This document shows, in pieces, positions 50,946-60,199 of a stretch of 64,000 bases of DNA. Position 1 is the first letter of the stretch; each line of letters starts with the position of its first letter. Below the pieces are notes generated by a model that was not told the DNA's origin, searched no databases, and saw nothing but the letters and a program-made list of their open reading frames with translations. Source of the DNA: JAIBCC01 sp963763855 (GTDB taxonomy: Bacteria > Acidobacteriota > Blastocatellia > Pyrinomonadales > Pyrinomonadaceae). Position numbers and translations under genes: made by a program. Location of the stretch: positions 2,542,001 through 2,606,000 of the forward strand of contig CAVXPU010000005.1 of NCBI GenBank assembly GCA_963763855.1, read 5' to 3'.

Positions 50946-51401
50946 ATGGGAAATTCAAAATTTAAAATTCAAAATTGGTTGTTGATATTTTTGCTTTTCC
51001 ATTTTGCATTTACCATTTCATGTGTAACGGGTTCGATACCGAATTTGGAGCAAGCGGAATGTGCCGATTCGAAAATATTGGTAAAGCAATTTTATTCGCA
51101 GCATTTTGCCGGCGAAATGAAGTTTTCGAAAGAGAATTTGAAACAAGGTGAAAAGTTTTTCACGCCTGACTTTTTTAAATCGATGGAAAGTCTTCAAACG
51201 GAAAATGACGTTTTCACGACCGATTCAAACGATTTCCCAAGAGCTTTTCGCATTGGCAGTTGCAAAGTGATCGAACCGACCAAAACAAATGTCGAAATAC
51301 TGCTTTTGTGGCGGACCGACGTTGAAAGCCGTCAACAAATCATTCAAGCCGAAGTAATAAAGCAATCCGATAAGTGGTTGATAAATAAGATTTTAAGATA
51401 A
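50946..51401 (+). CDS. Small exported (lipo)protein between gatC and gatA, unknown
   Basis: 151 residues. The N-terminus MGNSKFKIQNWLLIFLLFHF contains an interspersed-repeat-derived start (NSKFKIQN, from AAATTCAAAATTTAAAATTC). A hydrophobic stretch ending AFTISCVTG follows, with ISC as a possible lipobox. The remainder (FTPDFFKSMESLQTENDVFT, SRQQIIQAEVIKQSDKWLIN) resembles small NTF2-like DUF3828 proteins, with weak certainty. The true start may be later than the ATG at 50946 because the first residues look repeat-derived. Confidence 0.65.
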   Translation: MGNSKFKIQNWLLIFLLFHFAFTISCVTGSIPNLEQAECADSKILVKQFYSQHFAGEMKFSKENLKQGEKFFTPDFFKSMESLQTENDVFTTDSNDFPRAFRIGSCKVIEPTKTNVEILLLWRTDVESRQQIIQAEVIKQSDKWLINKILR

Positions 51402-51405
51402 ATTT

Positions 51406-52800
51406 ATGTCAATTCGTTCTAATATTGAAAAAACTCTGGACAATGCCGAAAAACTTAATGAAACGCTCAATTCGTTTCTTTCCATTGAACGCGATTATGC
51501 GTTGAATCGAGCGGATGAAGTCGAAAAAAGTTCTGCTGATTCCGCTCTCAAAGGTTTTGCTATCGCTATTAAAGACAACATTTGCACGCAAGATTTACAG
51601 ACAACTTGCGGGTCCCGCATTTTGCATAATTACAAAGCACAATATGATGCGACGGCAGTGAAACGTTTGAATGAAGCGGGTGCAATTATCGTCGGGAAAA
51701 CGAACATGGACGAATTCGCGATGGGTTCGTCAAATGAATCTTCGGCTTTCGGCAGCTGCAAAAATCCATGGGATATTGAGCGGGTTCCGGGTGGAAGTTC
51801 CGGTGGATCGGCGGTCGCGGTCGCATCAGGCGTAGTTCGTGCGAGTTTAGGTTCGGAAACGGGAGGTTCGGTTCGCCAACCGGCGTCACTTTGCGGCGTC
51901 GTAGGATTCAAACCGACTTACGGCAGAATTTCGCGATTCGGACTCGTTGCCTTTGCGTCTTCGCTCGATAATATCGGCATTTTTGGTCAAACTTCCGAAG
52001 ATGTCGCCAAAGTATTGGGCGTTATTGCGGGTCGCGATGCAAATGATACAACCTCGGCTGATGTTCCCGTACCTAATTATTTGGCTGATTTAAATAACGA
52101 TTTGAAAGGTAAAAAGATCGGCGTGTCGCGTTCGCTTTTGGGTGAAGGCTTGGATGCGGAAGTGAAAGCTTCGATTGAGCAGGCGATCGAAAATTATCGA
52201 AGTTTGGGGGCGGAAATAGTTGACGTTGAATTACCGCATGCAAAGTATGGAATCGCCGTTTATTACATTATCGCAACGGCTGAAGCATCTTCGAATTTGG
52301 CGAGATTTGATGGCGTTCGGTATGGATTTCGTGCGGAAGGATCGCACAATTTGCGCGAAACTTACAATAAAACCCGTGAAGAAGGATTTGGAGCCGAAGT
52401 GAAGCGGAGGATCATGCTTGGAACTTATGTTTTATCGAGCGGATATTACGATGCTTACTACACCAAAGCACAAAAAGTGCGAACTCTTATCAAGCAGGAT
52501 TATCAAAAAGCTTTTGCTAAATGCGATGCGATCTTAACGCCAACTTCTCCGTCAACCGCTTTTAAAATAGGCGAAAAATCCGATGATCCATTGTCGATGT
52601 ATCTCTCAGATATTTATACAGTTTCAGCGAATTTAGCGTCAATTCCGGGTATCTCTGTTCCGTGCGGGCTAAGTAATGGTTTGCCAATTGGACTTCAGCT
52701 TTTAGGCAATTATTGGTCTGAAAACTTGTTGCTAAACATGGCAAATATTTATGAAAAACACTTTCCATTAAGCACTAAACCGAAGTTATTTGTAGGATAA
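51406..52800 (+). CDS. gatA: Aspartyl/glutamyl-tRNA amidotransferase subunit A
   Basis: 464 residues. Amidase-signature enzyme that frees ammonia from glutamine for transamidation of misacylated tRNA. The catalytic triad is Lys56 (AIAIKDNIC), Ser131 (PGGSSGGSAVAVASG) and Ser155 (GSETGGSVRQPASLCG); spacing agrees with characterised GatA. The C-terminal part has ISVPCGLSNGLPIGLQLLG. gatB is not in the window. It starts 4 bases after the small protein gene stop. Confidence 0.98.
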   Translation: MSIRSNIEKTLDNAEKLNETLNSFLSIERDYALNRADEVEKSSADSALKGFAIAIKDNICTQDLQTTCGSRILHNYKAQYDATAVKRLNEAGAIIVGKTNMDEFAMGSSNESSAFGSCKNPWDIERVPGGSSGGSAVAVASGVVRASLGSETGGSVRQPASLCGVVGFKPTYGRISRFGLVAFASSLDNIGIFGQTSEDVAKVLGVIAGRDANDTTSADVPVPNYLADLNNDLKGKKIGVSRSLLGEGLDAEVKASIEQAIENYRSLGAEIVDVELPHAKYGIAVYYIIATAEASSNLARFDGVRYGFRAEGSHNLRETYNKTREEGFGAEVKRRIMLGTYVLSSGYYDAYYTKAQKVRTLIKQDYQKAFAKCDAILTPTSPSTAFKIGEKSDDPLSMYLSDIYTVSANLASIPGISVPCGLSNGLPIGLQLLGNYWSENLLLNMANIYEKHFPLSTKPKLFVG

Positions 52801-54468
52801 TTATTGGGTTACTTCAATTTGAATCGGCGGTTGTTTGTCAAATGGTTTGGATGCCGGAAGAATATTTTGCCAACGATTTTTGTCGTCAACCATTAATTCT
52901 GCATCGGCAATTGGAACCGGACGCGAGAACAAATAACCTTGCCCGTATTCGCAGTCCAATACTCTAAGCTGGTGCAATTGATGAACCGTTTCGATTCCTT
53001 CCGCAACTACTACCATTCCGAGTGTTTTGGCTAATGAAATCACCGTTCTGACGATTTCGCCATTTTCCGTTGCGGCTTCCATCGTAGAAACAAATGAGCG
53101 ATCGATTTTGAGTGTGTCGATGGGGAAACGATGTAAATAACTGAGTGATGAATAACCGGTTCCAAAGTCGTCGATACTTAGCTGAACACCCAATGTTTTC
53201 AATTGTTTGAGCATAGAAATTGCCACTTCAGCATTGCCCATAACTGCACTTTCGGTCAGTTCCAATTTCAAGCACGAAGGCTCCATTCCTGACTGATCTA
53301 AAACTCTTTTTACTTGATTCACGAGTTGTTTTTCCGCGAAATGTTTGCCCGAGAGATTGATGCTGATAAACATTTTTTGATTGAGCGGCGATTTTTGCTG
53401 CCATTTAACCATTTGATCGCAGCAATGCTGGAGCAGCCATAATGTCATTGGAATAATCAAATTTGTGTCTTCGCTGATTGGAATAAAATCAGCGGGAGAA
53501 ACCAATCCGCGGGTTGGATGATTCCATCGAATAAGAGCTTCAAAGCCAACCAGCTTCATTGATTTGATCTCAATAATTGGCTGATAGAAAACGCAGAACT
53601 CATCTCTTTCGATAGCTTTTCGTAAATCAGTTTCCAGTTGCAGAAGCGTCAAGGCTCGGGCATGCATTGCCCGATTGAAAACGACGACACCTTTTTCGTT
53701 TTCTTTCGCCTGATACATCGCAATATCTGCATCCCGCAAAATTTCTTCGGCGTCTTCGTAGTCTTTATTTCCGATAGCAATTCCAATGCTAACGCTTGAA
53801 AAAACTTCTCTCTGCCCGATTGAAAATGGTGCCGCAAGCTGCTGTTTAATGCTATCAGCAAGAATTACAACGTCCTCGAGTCGCATCAGATTGTTTAAGA
53901 TTATCCCAAATTCATCGCCGCTAAATCTTGCCACAACATCATCTCTACGAGCCAAATCCGTTAATCTTTTGGCAACTGAAGCAATCAATTTATCGCCCAT
54001 AGAATGACCAAGACTATCGTTAATCGTCTTAAACCGATTCATGTCCAAAAACAAAACGGCGAAGTTGAAATTCGGAGTTTGCTTGTGTTTTTCGAGAATG
54101 AATTTTAGGGTTTCAAGGAAAAGAGTTCGATTTGGCAAGCCGGTTAAACTATCGTGAAATGCCGCATGCCGAAATTTTTCTTTGCTTTCTTTGAGAGATT
54201 TGTTGTCTTGTTCTTGTTGTGTAGAAAAAAGCTGAATCTCTTTGATATAGTTTTCGGCAAGGTCCGCCCGGGCAGTTTCTTTAGCAAGGATATTTTCGCT
54301 GTCTTTTTGCTTAAACAACAATAACATTCCGCAAACTGCGGCATTTACAATAAGCAGAATCCCAAATATTAAAGAGTATTGCGGAAGAAAATAGATGGCT
54401 ACGGAGGCAATCAATGTTCCCGTGAACAATAAAGATATGAGTAAGATTAGGTTTGATTTTGGTTTCAT
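52801..54468 (-). CDS. GGDEF-EAL c-di-GMP signalling protein with membrane anchor
   Basis: 555 residues from ATG 54468 (MKPKSNLILLISLLFTG). Two N-terminal transmembrane helices, a short coiled coil, then GGDEF: DSLTGLPNRTLFLETLKFIL, FLDMNRFKTINDSLGHSMGD, and the active-site RFSGDEFGIIL (SGDEF is an accepted variant). The EAL domain follows: FCVFYQPIIEIKSMKLVGFE, ALIRWNHPTRG, SIDDFGTGYSSLSYLHRFPI and VVAEGIETVHQL. Both metal-binding sets look intact, so it could both make and degrade c-di-GMP. Confidence 0.93.
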   Translation of the reverse strand: MKPKSNLILLISLLFTGTLIASVAIYFLPQYSLIFGILLIVNAAVCGMLLLFKQKDSENILAKETARADLAENYIKEIQLFSTQQEQDNKSLKESKEKFRHAAFHDSLTGLPNRTLFLETLKFILEKHKQTPNFNFAVLFLDMNRFKTINDSLGHSMGDKLIASVAKRLTDLARRDDVVARFSGDEFGIILNNLMRLEDVVILADSIKQQLAAPFSIGQREVFSSVSIGIAIGNKDYEDAEEILRDADIAMYQAKENEKGVVVFNRAMHARALTLLQLETDLRKAIERDEFCVFYQPIIEIKSMKLVGFEALIRWNHPTRGLVSPADFIPISEDTNLIIPMTLWLLQHCCDQMVKWQQKSPLNQKMFISINLSGKHFAEKQLVNQVKRVLDQSGMEPSCLKLELTESAVMGNAEVAISMLKQLKTLGVQLSIDDFGTGYSSLSYLHRFPIDTLKIDRSFVSTMEAATENGEIVRTVISLAKTLGMVVVAEGIETVHQLHQLRVLDCEYGQGYLFSRPVPIADAELMVDDKNRWQNILPASKPFDKQPPIQIEVTQ

Positions 54469-54665
54469 TGACACAAAAATAACAATGTCTAAAGCGTGAA
54501 TATCCGCTAAATTAAAGGGTAAATGGGCTTGCTGTGACAAAAGGTCAAAATCCAGGCGGTGGTTTGACCTTTGTTATTATACTTTCAACCATGTTAAAAG
54601 TCTAGTCTTTTTTTATTTATTCTATTTGCAGGCAAATACGTCACCATAGCAAAAGATAAAACGTT

Positions 54666-55106
54666 TTACTCGCCAATATCTTCATTCCAAATTTCAGGAT
54701 TTTCAGTGGTGTATTTGCTTAATAGCTCTTTGCATTCTTTTGAATTTAACTCAATTATTTCAACACCGTTCTCCTTGAGCCAAGCTATGCCGCCTTGAAA
54801 ATTATCTGATTCGCCGACGATGACTTTTCCGATATTAAATTGCCTTACCAAACCCGAGCAATACCAGCAAGGTGCCAGAGTTGTTACCATAATTTTGTCG
54901 CGATAACTTCTTTGTCTGCCAGCTTTGCGAAAAGCATCCGTCTCTCCGTGTACGCTCGGGTCGTCCTCCTGAATGCGTCTGTTATGTCCGCGACCGAGAC
55001 AAGTTCCTTCGCTGTCAAACAAAGCGGCTCCAATTGGAATACCGCCTTCGGCAAGTCCTATTTTTGCTTCTTCAATCGCAACATCCAACATTTTTTGATA
55101 GTCCAT
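54666..55106 (-). CDS. Cytosine/nucleoside deaminase, yeast Fcy1-like
   Basis: 146 residues. CDA-fold zinc deaminase: His53 and Glu55 in VHGETDAFR, Cys80 and Cys83 in APCWYCSGL. The overall sequence (GGIPIGAALF, GRGHNRRIQEDDPSVHGETD, KVIVGESDNFQGGIAWLKEN, NPEIWNEDIGE) resembles fungal cytosine deaminase Fcy1 more than bacterial TadA, including the C-terminal Asp-Ile-Gly-Glu ending. Reaction likely cytosine to uracil. It stands alone with no pyrimidine genes beside it. Confidence 0.88.
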   Translation of the reverse strand: MDYQKMLDVAIEEAKIGLAEGGIPIGAALFDSEGTCLGRGHNRRIQEDDPSVHGETDAFRKAGRQRSYRDKIMVTTLAPCWYCSGLVRQFNIGKVIVGESDNFQGGIAWLKENGVEIIELNSKECKELLSKYTTENPEIWNEDIGE

Positions 55107-55154
55107 CTTTCAATTTTAGTTTCAAAATTTGAATTATGCTAATCTTTTTCTATT

Positions 55155-55511
55155 ATGACTTTCGAAAAAGGTGATTTTTTAATATTTCAAATCGAAAGCG
55201 GATACGGTCTGCTGAGAGTTTTGGACGTCCAAAAAGATGGCGATGGCGAGGTAATCTGGCATATTTTGGCGTATGACGATTTATTTTTGGATGTTGAATT
55301 CGCTGATATGGCTTTGGTTAATGATTCTCAATTAAAGGTTTCTATTGCCCACGCGGCTCTGACAAACCGTGCATTTCTTTCTACACAAGTTTCAAAATTA
55401 GACAACAAACCCATAAAAGACAATGACTTACAGGCTTATACCTCGTGGCAACAAAACCCGAATCGTGAAGTTTCAGATCGTTCAATCAGATTGATGTTGG
55501 GATTGAGATAG
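55155..55511 (+). CDS. Small protein of unknown function
   Basis: 118 residues without a signal: MTFEKGDFLIFQIESGYGLL, RVLDVQKDGDGEVIWHILAY, then a segment with LTNRAFLSTQVSKLDNKPIK. The first half looks like a small beta barrel. No family identified with confidence. It diverges from the deaminase gene 48 bases away and converges with the zinc-ribbon gene, 2 bases apart. Confidence 0.7.
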   Translation: MTFEKGDFLIFQIESGYGLLRVLDVQKDGDGEVIWHILAYDDLFLDVEFADMALVNDSQLKVSIAHAALTNRAFLSTQVSKLDNKPIKDNDLQAYTSWQQNPNREVSDRSIRLMLGLR

Positions 55512-55513
55512 AT

Positions 55514-55990
55514 TTATCGTTTCTGCTTTAGGCGAGATGTAGTTTTTTCAGTTACGCTGGCGGTTATGATGTTTGTAAAATCAGGTTCGGGTAAAAGTTT
55601 GTCAGTTGAATATGAATTTTCAGCTTTTGCGGAATCATCTATTTCCAATTGCGTTTCAGTAACATTTTTCCTTGGTGAAACGTGTTTCTTGAGTAATCTG
55701 GTTCTCCAAAAAGTTTGAGCTTGCCAAAAGAAATTTGCCGTTAAAAATCCTAATATGACGTAAATAATTATTGGTGTTGATTCCTTCCCAACGTAAAAAA
55801 AGTAAAGAAAAATAACCAACTGCAAACTAATAATTCCGCTCATAAAAGTCAATCCGCTATTAACTTTTACGTGCTGTTCTGCGGGCGTTTCCTTTCTTGC
55901 GAGTTTTTCAAAATCGGGCAAAAATATTCCGCATTGCCTGCAATATGAATCTACTGTTTGATCTTCGCTTCCGCATTTTGGACAAAACAT
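55514..55990 (-). CDS. Zinc-ribbon membrane protein
   Basis: 158 residues. An N-terminal four-Cys zinc ribbon (MFCPKCGSEDQTVDSYCRQC, then GIFLPDFEKL) is followed by two transmembrane helices (GIISLQLVIFLYFFYV, PIIIYVILGFLTANFFW) and a hydrophilic tail. The family is a broad class of zinc-ribbon regulators and membrane proteins without a known reaction. Confidence 0.8.
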   Translation of the reverse strand: MFCPKCGSEDQTVDSYCRQCGIFLPDFEKLARKETPAEQHVKVNSGLTFMSGIISLQLVIFLYFFYVGKESTPIIIYVILGFLTANFFWQAQTFWRTRLLKKHVSPRKNVTETQLEIDDSAKAENSYSTDKLLPEPDFTNIITASVTEKTTSRLKQKR

Positions 55991-56026
55991 AGCTTTCAGA
56001 CCTTACGAAACCACGCCTAAATTTGT

Positions 56027-57206
56027 TCAATTTTTCCGACGCTTTATTTCCTGTTCAATCAATTCAAGTTCCCTGCTCATTTGCCCCATAACTGAGGTGT
56101 TTTCATTTGCCCGACGAATCAAATAAGGCAAAGTATCGTGAATTGGTCCATAAGGAACGTATTTTGAAACGTTGTAGCCATTCTTCGCCAAAATATACGA
56201 AAGGTTGTCGCTCATTCCATATAGCTGCGAAAAATTTGCATTCGGATGTTTCTCTGAAATATTTTTTTCGTGCATCAGTTTTGCCATTAATTGGGTACTT
56301 TCTTCATTGTGCGTACCCGAAACAAATGCTATATCATCAATGTTTTCAATACAATAGCGAACTGCAAGATCGTAATCCCGATCAGTAGCTTCTTTATTTG
56401 GTTGAATCGGTGATGGATAATTCATCTCTTCGGCACGTTCGCGTTCTTTTTCCATATACGCTCCGCGAACTAATTTGACAGCGTAAAAATAACCATTTTT
56501 ATTGGCTTCCTGATGAGATTTTTTAAGGAATTCCAATCTGTCATGACGATAAAGCTGGGCAGTGTTGAAGATTAATGGATTTTCGCGATTATATTTTTCC
56601 ATCATTTCAGTCGCCAATCTATCAATCGCATTTTGTATCCAGGATTCTTCCGCGTCAATAAAAACAGGTTGCTGAATCGAATGTGCAAATTTGCAAATGT
56701 CATCAACCCGCGACTGTATCCTCTCCCATTTCCACTTACCTTTATCGCATAATTCCATGCCGCTGGAAACTTTTTCCAGCGTACCGAGCGGAGCAATCCC
56801 CGTTACTTTAAATACTGCAAAAGGAATGCGATCATCTGCTTTGGCACGTTTAATTGTGCGGATAATTTCTTCTTTGGTGTGTGCCAAAATCCTCTTCCTC
56901 AAATCTGCCTTCCACCGAATAATCCAAAATTGTTCCGATATGCGATTTGCCAAGTTTTTCAATTGCCGTTTCACATTCTTCAATGCTTTCGCCACCGCAA
57001 AACTGCTTAAACATTGTGTTTTTAATAAAATACTTGGCAAATGGAAGATGATATTTCAATCCAAATGCTGCCAGTCCGGATCCGAAATCAACTAAACTAT
57101 GTTGACTCATCAAGCGAAAAAGCCAATGTTTATCACGCAATTCTGAATTGGATTTGTCGGCAAAAGCAACTGCCGTGTCTTGGAGATTGAGCTGAAAGTT
57201 ACTCAT
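56027..57206 (-). CDS. Proline dehydrogenase (one apparent frameshift)
   Basis: About 392 residues after repair, from ATG 57206 (MSNFQLNLQDTAVAFADKSN). FAD-dependent, oxidises proline to pyrroline-5-carboxylate at the membrane. Motifs: TILDYSVEGRFEEEDF, PFAVFKVTGIAPLGTLEKVS, VFIDAEESWIQNAIDRL, YFYAVKLVRGAYMEKERERA, FVSGTHNEESTQLMAKLMHE, YNVSKYVPYGP and LPYLIRRANENTS. One extra base near 56884-56885 separates EEEDF from AHTKEEIIRTIKRAK. The companion pyrroline-carboxylate dehydrogenase is not adjacent. Confidence 0.93.
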
Positions 57207-57432
57207 TAGGTTAAAGTTTAAACAAAAGTTTGAAAGAGGCAAGTTTGGAGAAGAGATTCTGGAAATTAATTATTTATTTTCAGTGAATTTATAGTAAACT
57301 TTCAAAAAATATTGCAATAATCTATTTTGGATTACGTCTAATTAAATCGATGAAATTTGTTTTTTCTTGAGTTTCCGGAAGCTTTCGAAAAACAGAATAC
57401 GGAAGGCAACAGTAACAATTTGGAGGCGTGAA

Positions 57433-58329
57433 ATGCAGATTTATATTAATAGAAATGGTCAACAGCTCGGTGCTTTTGAAGAAAGCAAAGTAATAGAAAT
57501 GTTAAGAAATGGGCAGCTTTCGCCTAATGATTTCTGCATCAAACCTGGTGAAAATCAATGGAAAACTCTTGGTAGCATTTATCCGAATGCCACAAACGCT
57601 TTCTCGCCAACTCCGGTTTTTGATCCGCAACCGCAAAACTATTCAAAACCTGCCCCTCGGAAGAAATCTTCAGTCGGCTTAGTGATTGGTTTACTCGCTA
57701 TCGTTGGTATATTTTTTCTAGGAATAATAGGCTTAGGGGCGTTTTTCTTTTTCGGAACGTCAAGCAGCAAACCGGTTTCGTTGACAACTGAATCTAAAAC
57801 GGATTCGCCGCCGCCAACTCCAAAAACAACTTACGAATTCCTGCAAAGTAAGCCTGCCGAACTTGCTAAATTAAAACCGCCAATCAAGCTTGAATCAAAA
57901 GCAGTTTTGAATGGGAAAACTTTAATCGTTGAGCAGAGAGACAAATCTAACGAGTATTCTGCTGAAATTAAAGGATTTAGCTATTCTTCATTTGATACGG
58001 TTAATGAAACGGATTTGAGCCTATACGGTTTAACAAAAGAGCGTTTGCCGTCAAGTCTGGAAGAACTGCAAACATTGGTTCAAGTGATCTGTGGCAAAGG
58101 CAGAGAGGTTGGCAGATTTGGTCCAAGAATGGCATATGTTCCATTATTTGCAAATACTTGCAAGGTAGCGATTATCAATTACAAAGAATCAAAAATCGTC
58201 TATCAAAAAACTATCGAAAACGCCAAAAAGCCAGCGAAAATATACGTTACCGATGGTGAAAACGAAAAAACTCTGGAAATGCCAACTGCGGAGATTCAGA
58301 AATTCATCAAAGGTTTGCCGAGTGCCTGA
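57433..58329 (+). CDS. GYF_2-domain membrane protein
   Basis: 298 residues from ATG 57433, which follows a strong GGAGGCGTGAA. The N-terminal GYF_2 module (MQIYINRNGQQLGAFEESKV, IEMLRNGQLSPNDFC) leads to a Pro-rich linker, one transmembrane helix (GLVIGLLAIVGIFFLGIIGL) and an extracytoplasmic C-terminal domain of unknown type. Such GYF_2 proteins may bind proline-rich partners on the cytoplasmic side. A terminator follows. Confidence 0.85.
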   Translation: MQIYINRNGQQLGAFEESKVIEMLRNGQLSPNDFCIKPGENQWKTLGSIYPNATNAFSPTPVFDPQPQNYSKPAPRKKSSVGLVIGLLAIVGIFFLGIIGLGAFFFFGTSSSKPVSLTTESKTDSPPPTPKTTYEFLQSKPAELAKLKPPIKLESKAVLNGKTLIVEQRDKSNEYSAEIKGFSYSSFDTVNETDLSLYGLTKERLPSSLEELQTLVQVICGKGREVGRFGPRMAYVPLFANTCKVAIINYKESKIVYQKTIENAKKPAKIYVTDGENEKTLEMPTAEIQKFIKGLPSA

Positions 58330-58350
58330 AATCTCTTAATTGTCAGCAAA

Positions 58351-58380
58351 TAAAGCCTGGATTCACTCTAGGCTTTTTTA
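58351..58380 (+). terminator. Intrinsic terminator after the GYF_2 gene
   Basis: TAAAGCCTGGATTCACTCTA followed by GGCTTTTTTA. The stem AAAGCCT/AGGCTTT with a run of T directly after it is a standard rho-independent terminator on the plus strand, 22 bases after the stop codon. It separates the GYF_2 gene from proS. Confidence 0.85.
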
Positions 58381-58416
58381 TTTTGAGCAAATAATTTATG
58401 ATTAGCCTTTTGAATT

Positions 58417-59890
58417 ATGGCTAAAGGATTAACAAAGAGAAGCGAAGATTATTCCGCTTGGTACAACGAATTAGTTGAAAAAGCTGATTTAGCACAACAT
58501 TCTGCCGTTAAAGGTTGTATGGTTATCAAACCTTACGGCTTTGCGATCTGGGAAAAAATGCAGCGTGCTTTAGACGACATGTTTAAGGAAACAGGGCATC
58601 AAAACGCCTATTTCCCGCTGTTCGTGCCAAAATCATTTTTGGAAAAGGAAGAGGAACACGCCGAAGGTTTTGCCAAAGAATGTGCCGTCGTAACGCATTA
58701 TCGTTTGAAAGCAAATCCTGACGGCAAAGGCTTAATTGTTGATCCTGACGCGAAATTGGCGGAAGAATTAATCATTCGTCCAACTTCTGAAACTGTCATT
58801 TGGAATACTTACAAAGGCTGGATTCAATCTTATCGGGATTTGCCGATTTTAATTAATCAATGGTGCAACGTAGTTCGCTGGGAAATGCGAACTCGTATCT
58901 TTTTGAGAACCGCCGAATTTTTATGGCAAGAAGGACACACCGCCCACGCAACCGAAGCCGAAGCCATCGCCGAAACAAATCAAATGCTTAGAAGTTTATG
59001 CGACGTTTGCCGAAAATTGGATGGCTTTGCCCGTAATTAAAGGCGTAAAAACTCCAAGCGAGACGATTTGCCGGAGCTGTGGATACGCTTTGCATTGAAG
59101 GTTTAATGCAAGACGGAAAAGCTTTGCAATGCGGAACTTCGCACTTCTTAGGACAAAATTTTGCCAAATCTTTCGACGTAAAATTCGTCAATAAAGAAAG
59201 TCAGCTTGAATACGCGTGGGCAACTTCGTGGGGCGTTTCGACGCGTCTGATGGGTGCTTTAATTATGGCTCATTCGGACGATAACGGTTTGGTTTTACCG
59301 CCAAAACTCGCTCCAATTTGCGTTGTGATCGTGCCAATTTATCGTAGCGAAGAAGATTTAGCCAAGATTTCCGAAGCCGTTAAACCAATCGTTAAAGCAT
59401 TGAAAGCAAAAGGGATTTCGGTTAAATATGATGACGATGATAATCGAAACCCGGGTTTAAGTTTGCCGATTACGAACTTCGCGGTGTGCCTGTCCGTTTG
59501 GGGCTTGGAATGCGAGATTTGGAAAATGGAACGGTTGAAGTCGCCCGGCGTGATAATTTGACCAAAGAAACCACGCAAATCGACGGCGTTGTTGATTACG
59601 TTTCAAATCTTTTGGACGAAATTCAGGCGAATATTTACCAAAAGGCTTTGAATTTCCGTGATGAAAATACTTTCAAAGTTGAAAATTGGGACGAATTCAA
59701 AACCCAGATCGAAAAAGGCGGATTCGTTTCCGCACATTGGGATGAAACTGCAGAAACCGAAGAAAAAATTAAGCAGGAAACGAAAGCTACGATTCGATGT
59801 ATTCCCTTTGGTTCATCTGAAGAAAAAGGAAAATGCGTTTATTCAGGTGGCGAATCAAATAAACGGGTTTTATTTGCGAAGGCTTACTAA
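58417..59890 (+). CDS. proS: Prolyl-tRNA synthetase, archaeal/eukaryal short type (three apparent frameshifts)
   Basis: About 490 residues after repair. Class II synthetase: RSEDYSAWYNELVEKADLAQ, GFAIWEKMQRALDDMF, RPTSETVIWNTYKGWI, LINQWCNVVRWEMRTRIFLR, TAEFLWQEGHTAHAT, GLMQDGKALQCGTSHFLGQN, then the anticodon-binding domain. Shifts: an extra base at about 58992 (QMLR then VYATFAENWMALPVIKG), an extra base at about 59063-59067 (TPSET then FAGAVDTLC), and a missing base at about 59456-59458 (NRNPG then KFADYELRGVPVRLG). No other proline synthetase is present in the window. The enzyme is essential, so the shifts most likely reflect sequence errors. Confidence 0.92.
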
Positions 59891-60199
59891 TTCTGAAAAG
59901 TCTTTAAGATCGCTATCGCGTAATCATGCAATCGGTTGGTTCGTGCTTTTGGTAAATTGATAGTTTTTTCATACAAAATTCTGTTAAATAATGCCGTTTT
60001 CACGGCTAACAAAAAACTTTTATTTTAAGCTGATTTGTTTTACAATCGGCTCTAACGAAAACAATTTAGTTTGCTGCTGTTCGCTTCCGTTAAAGCCCGT
60101 CAAGATAAATTTTGTTGACGCGGAGAATATAATTTCATAGGTTGATAGAAGTCTTGAACTTTTTCTCCATTATTTCTCGATTCTTTTTCCTGAGGCGTA
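59891..60199. other. 309-base intergenic region before the CadC-like regulator
   Basis: No gene seen. A short hairpin GCCGTTTTCACGGC lies near 59991-60005 without a following T-run. TATAAT at 60128-60133 is a possible -10 box for the downstream regulator, but I see no convincing -35, so promoter assignment is tentative. Confidence 0.4.

Noticed and set aside
58417..59890. proS as a pseudogene
   Set aside because: Three one-base shifts each restore family sequence, the enzyme is essential, and the same error type is widespread in the window.
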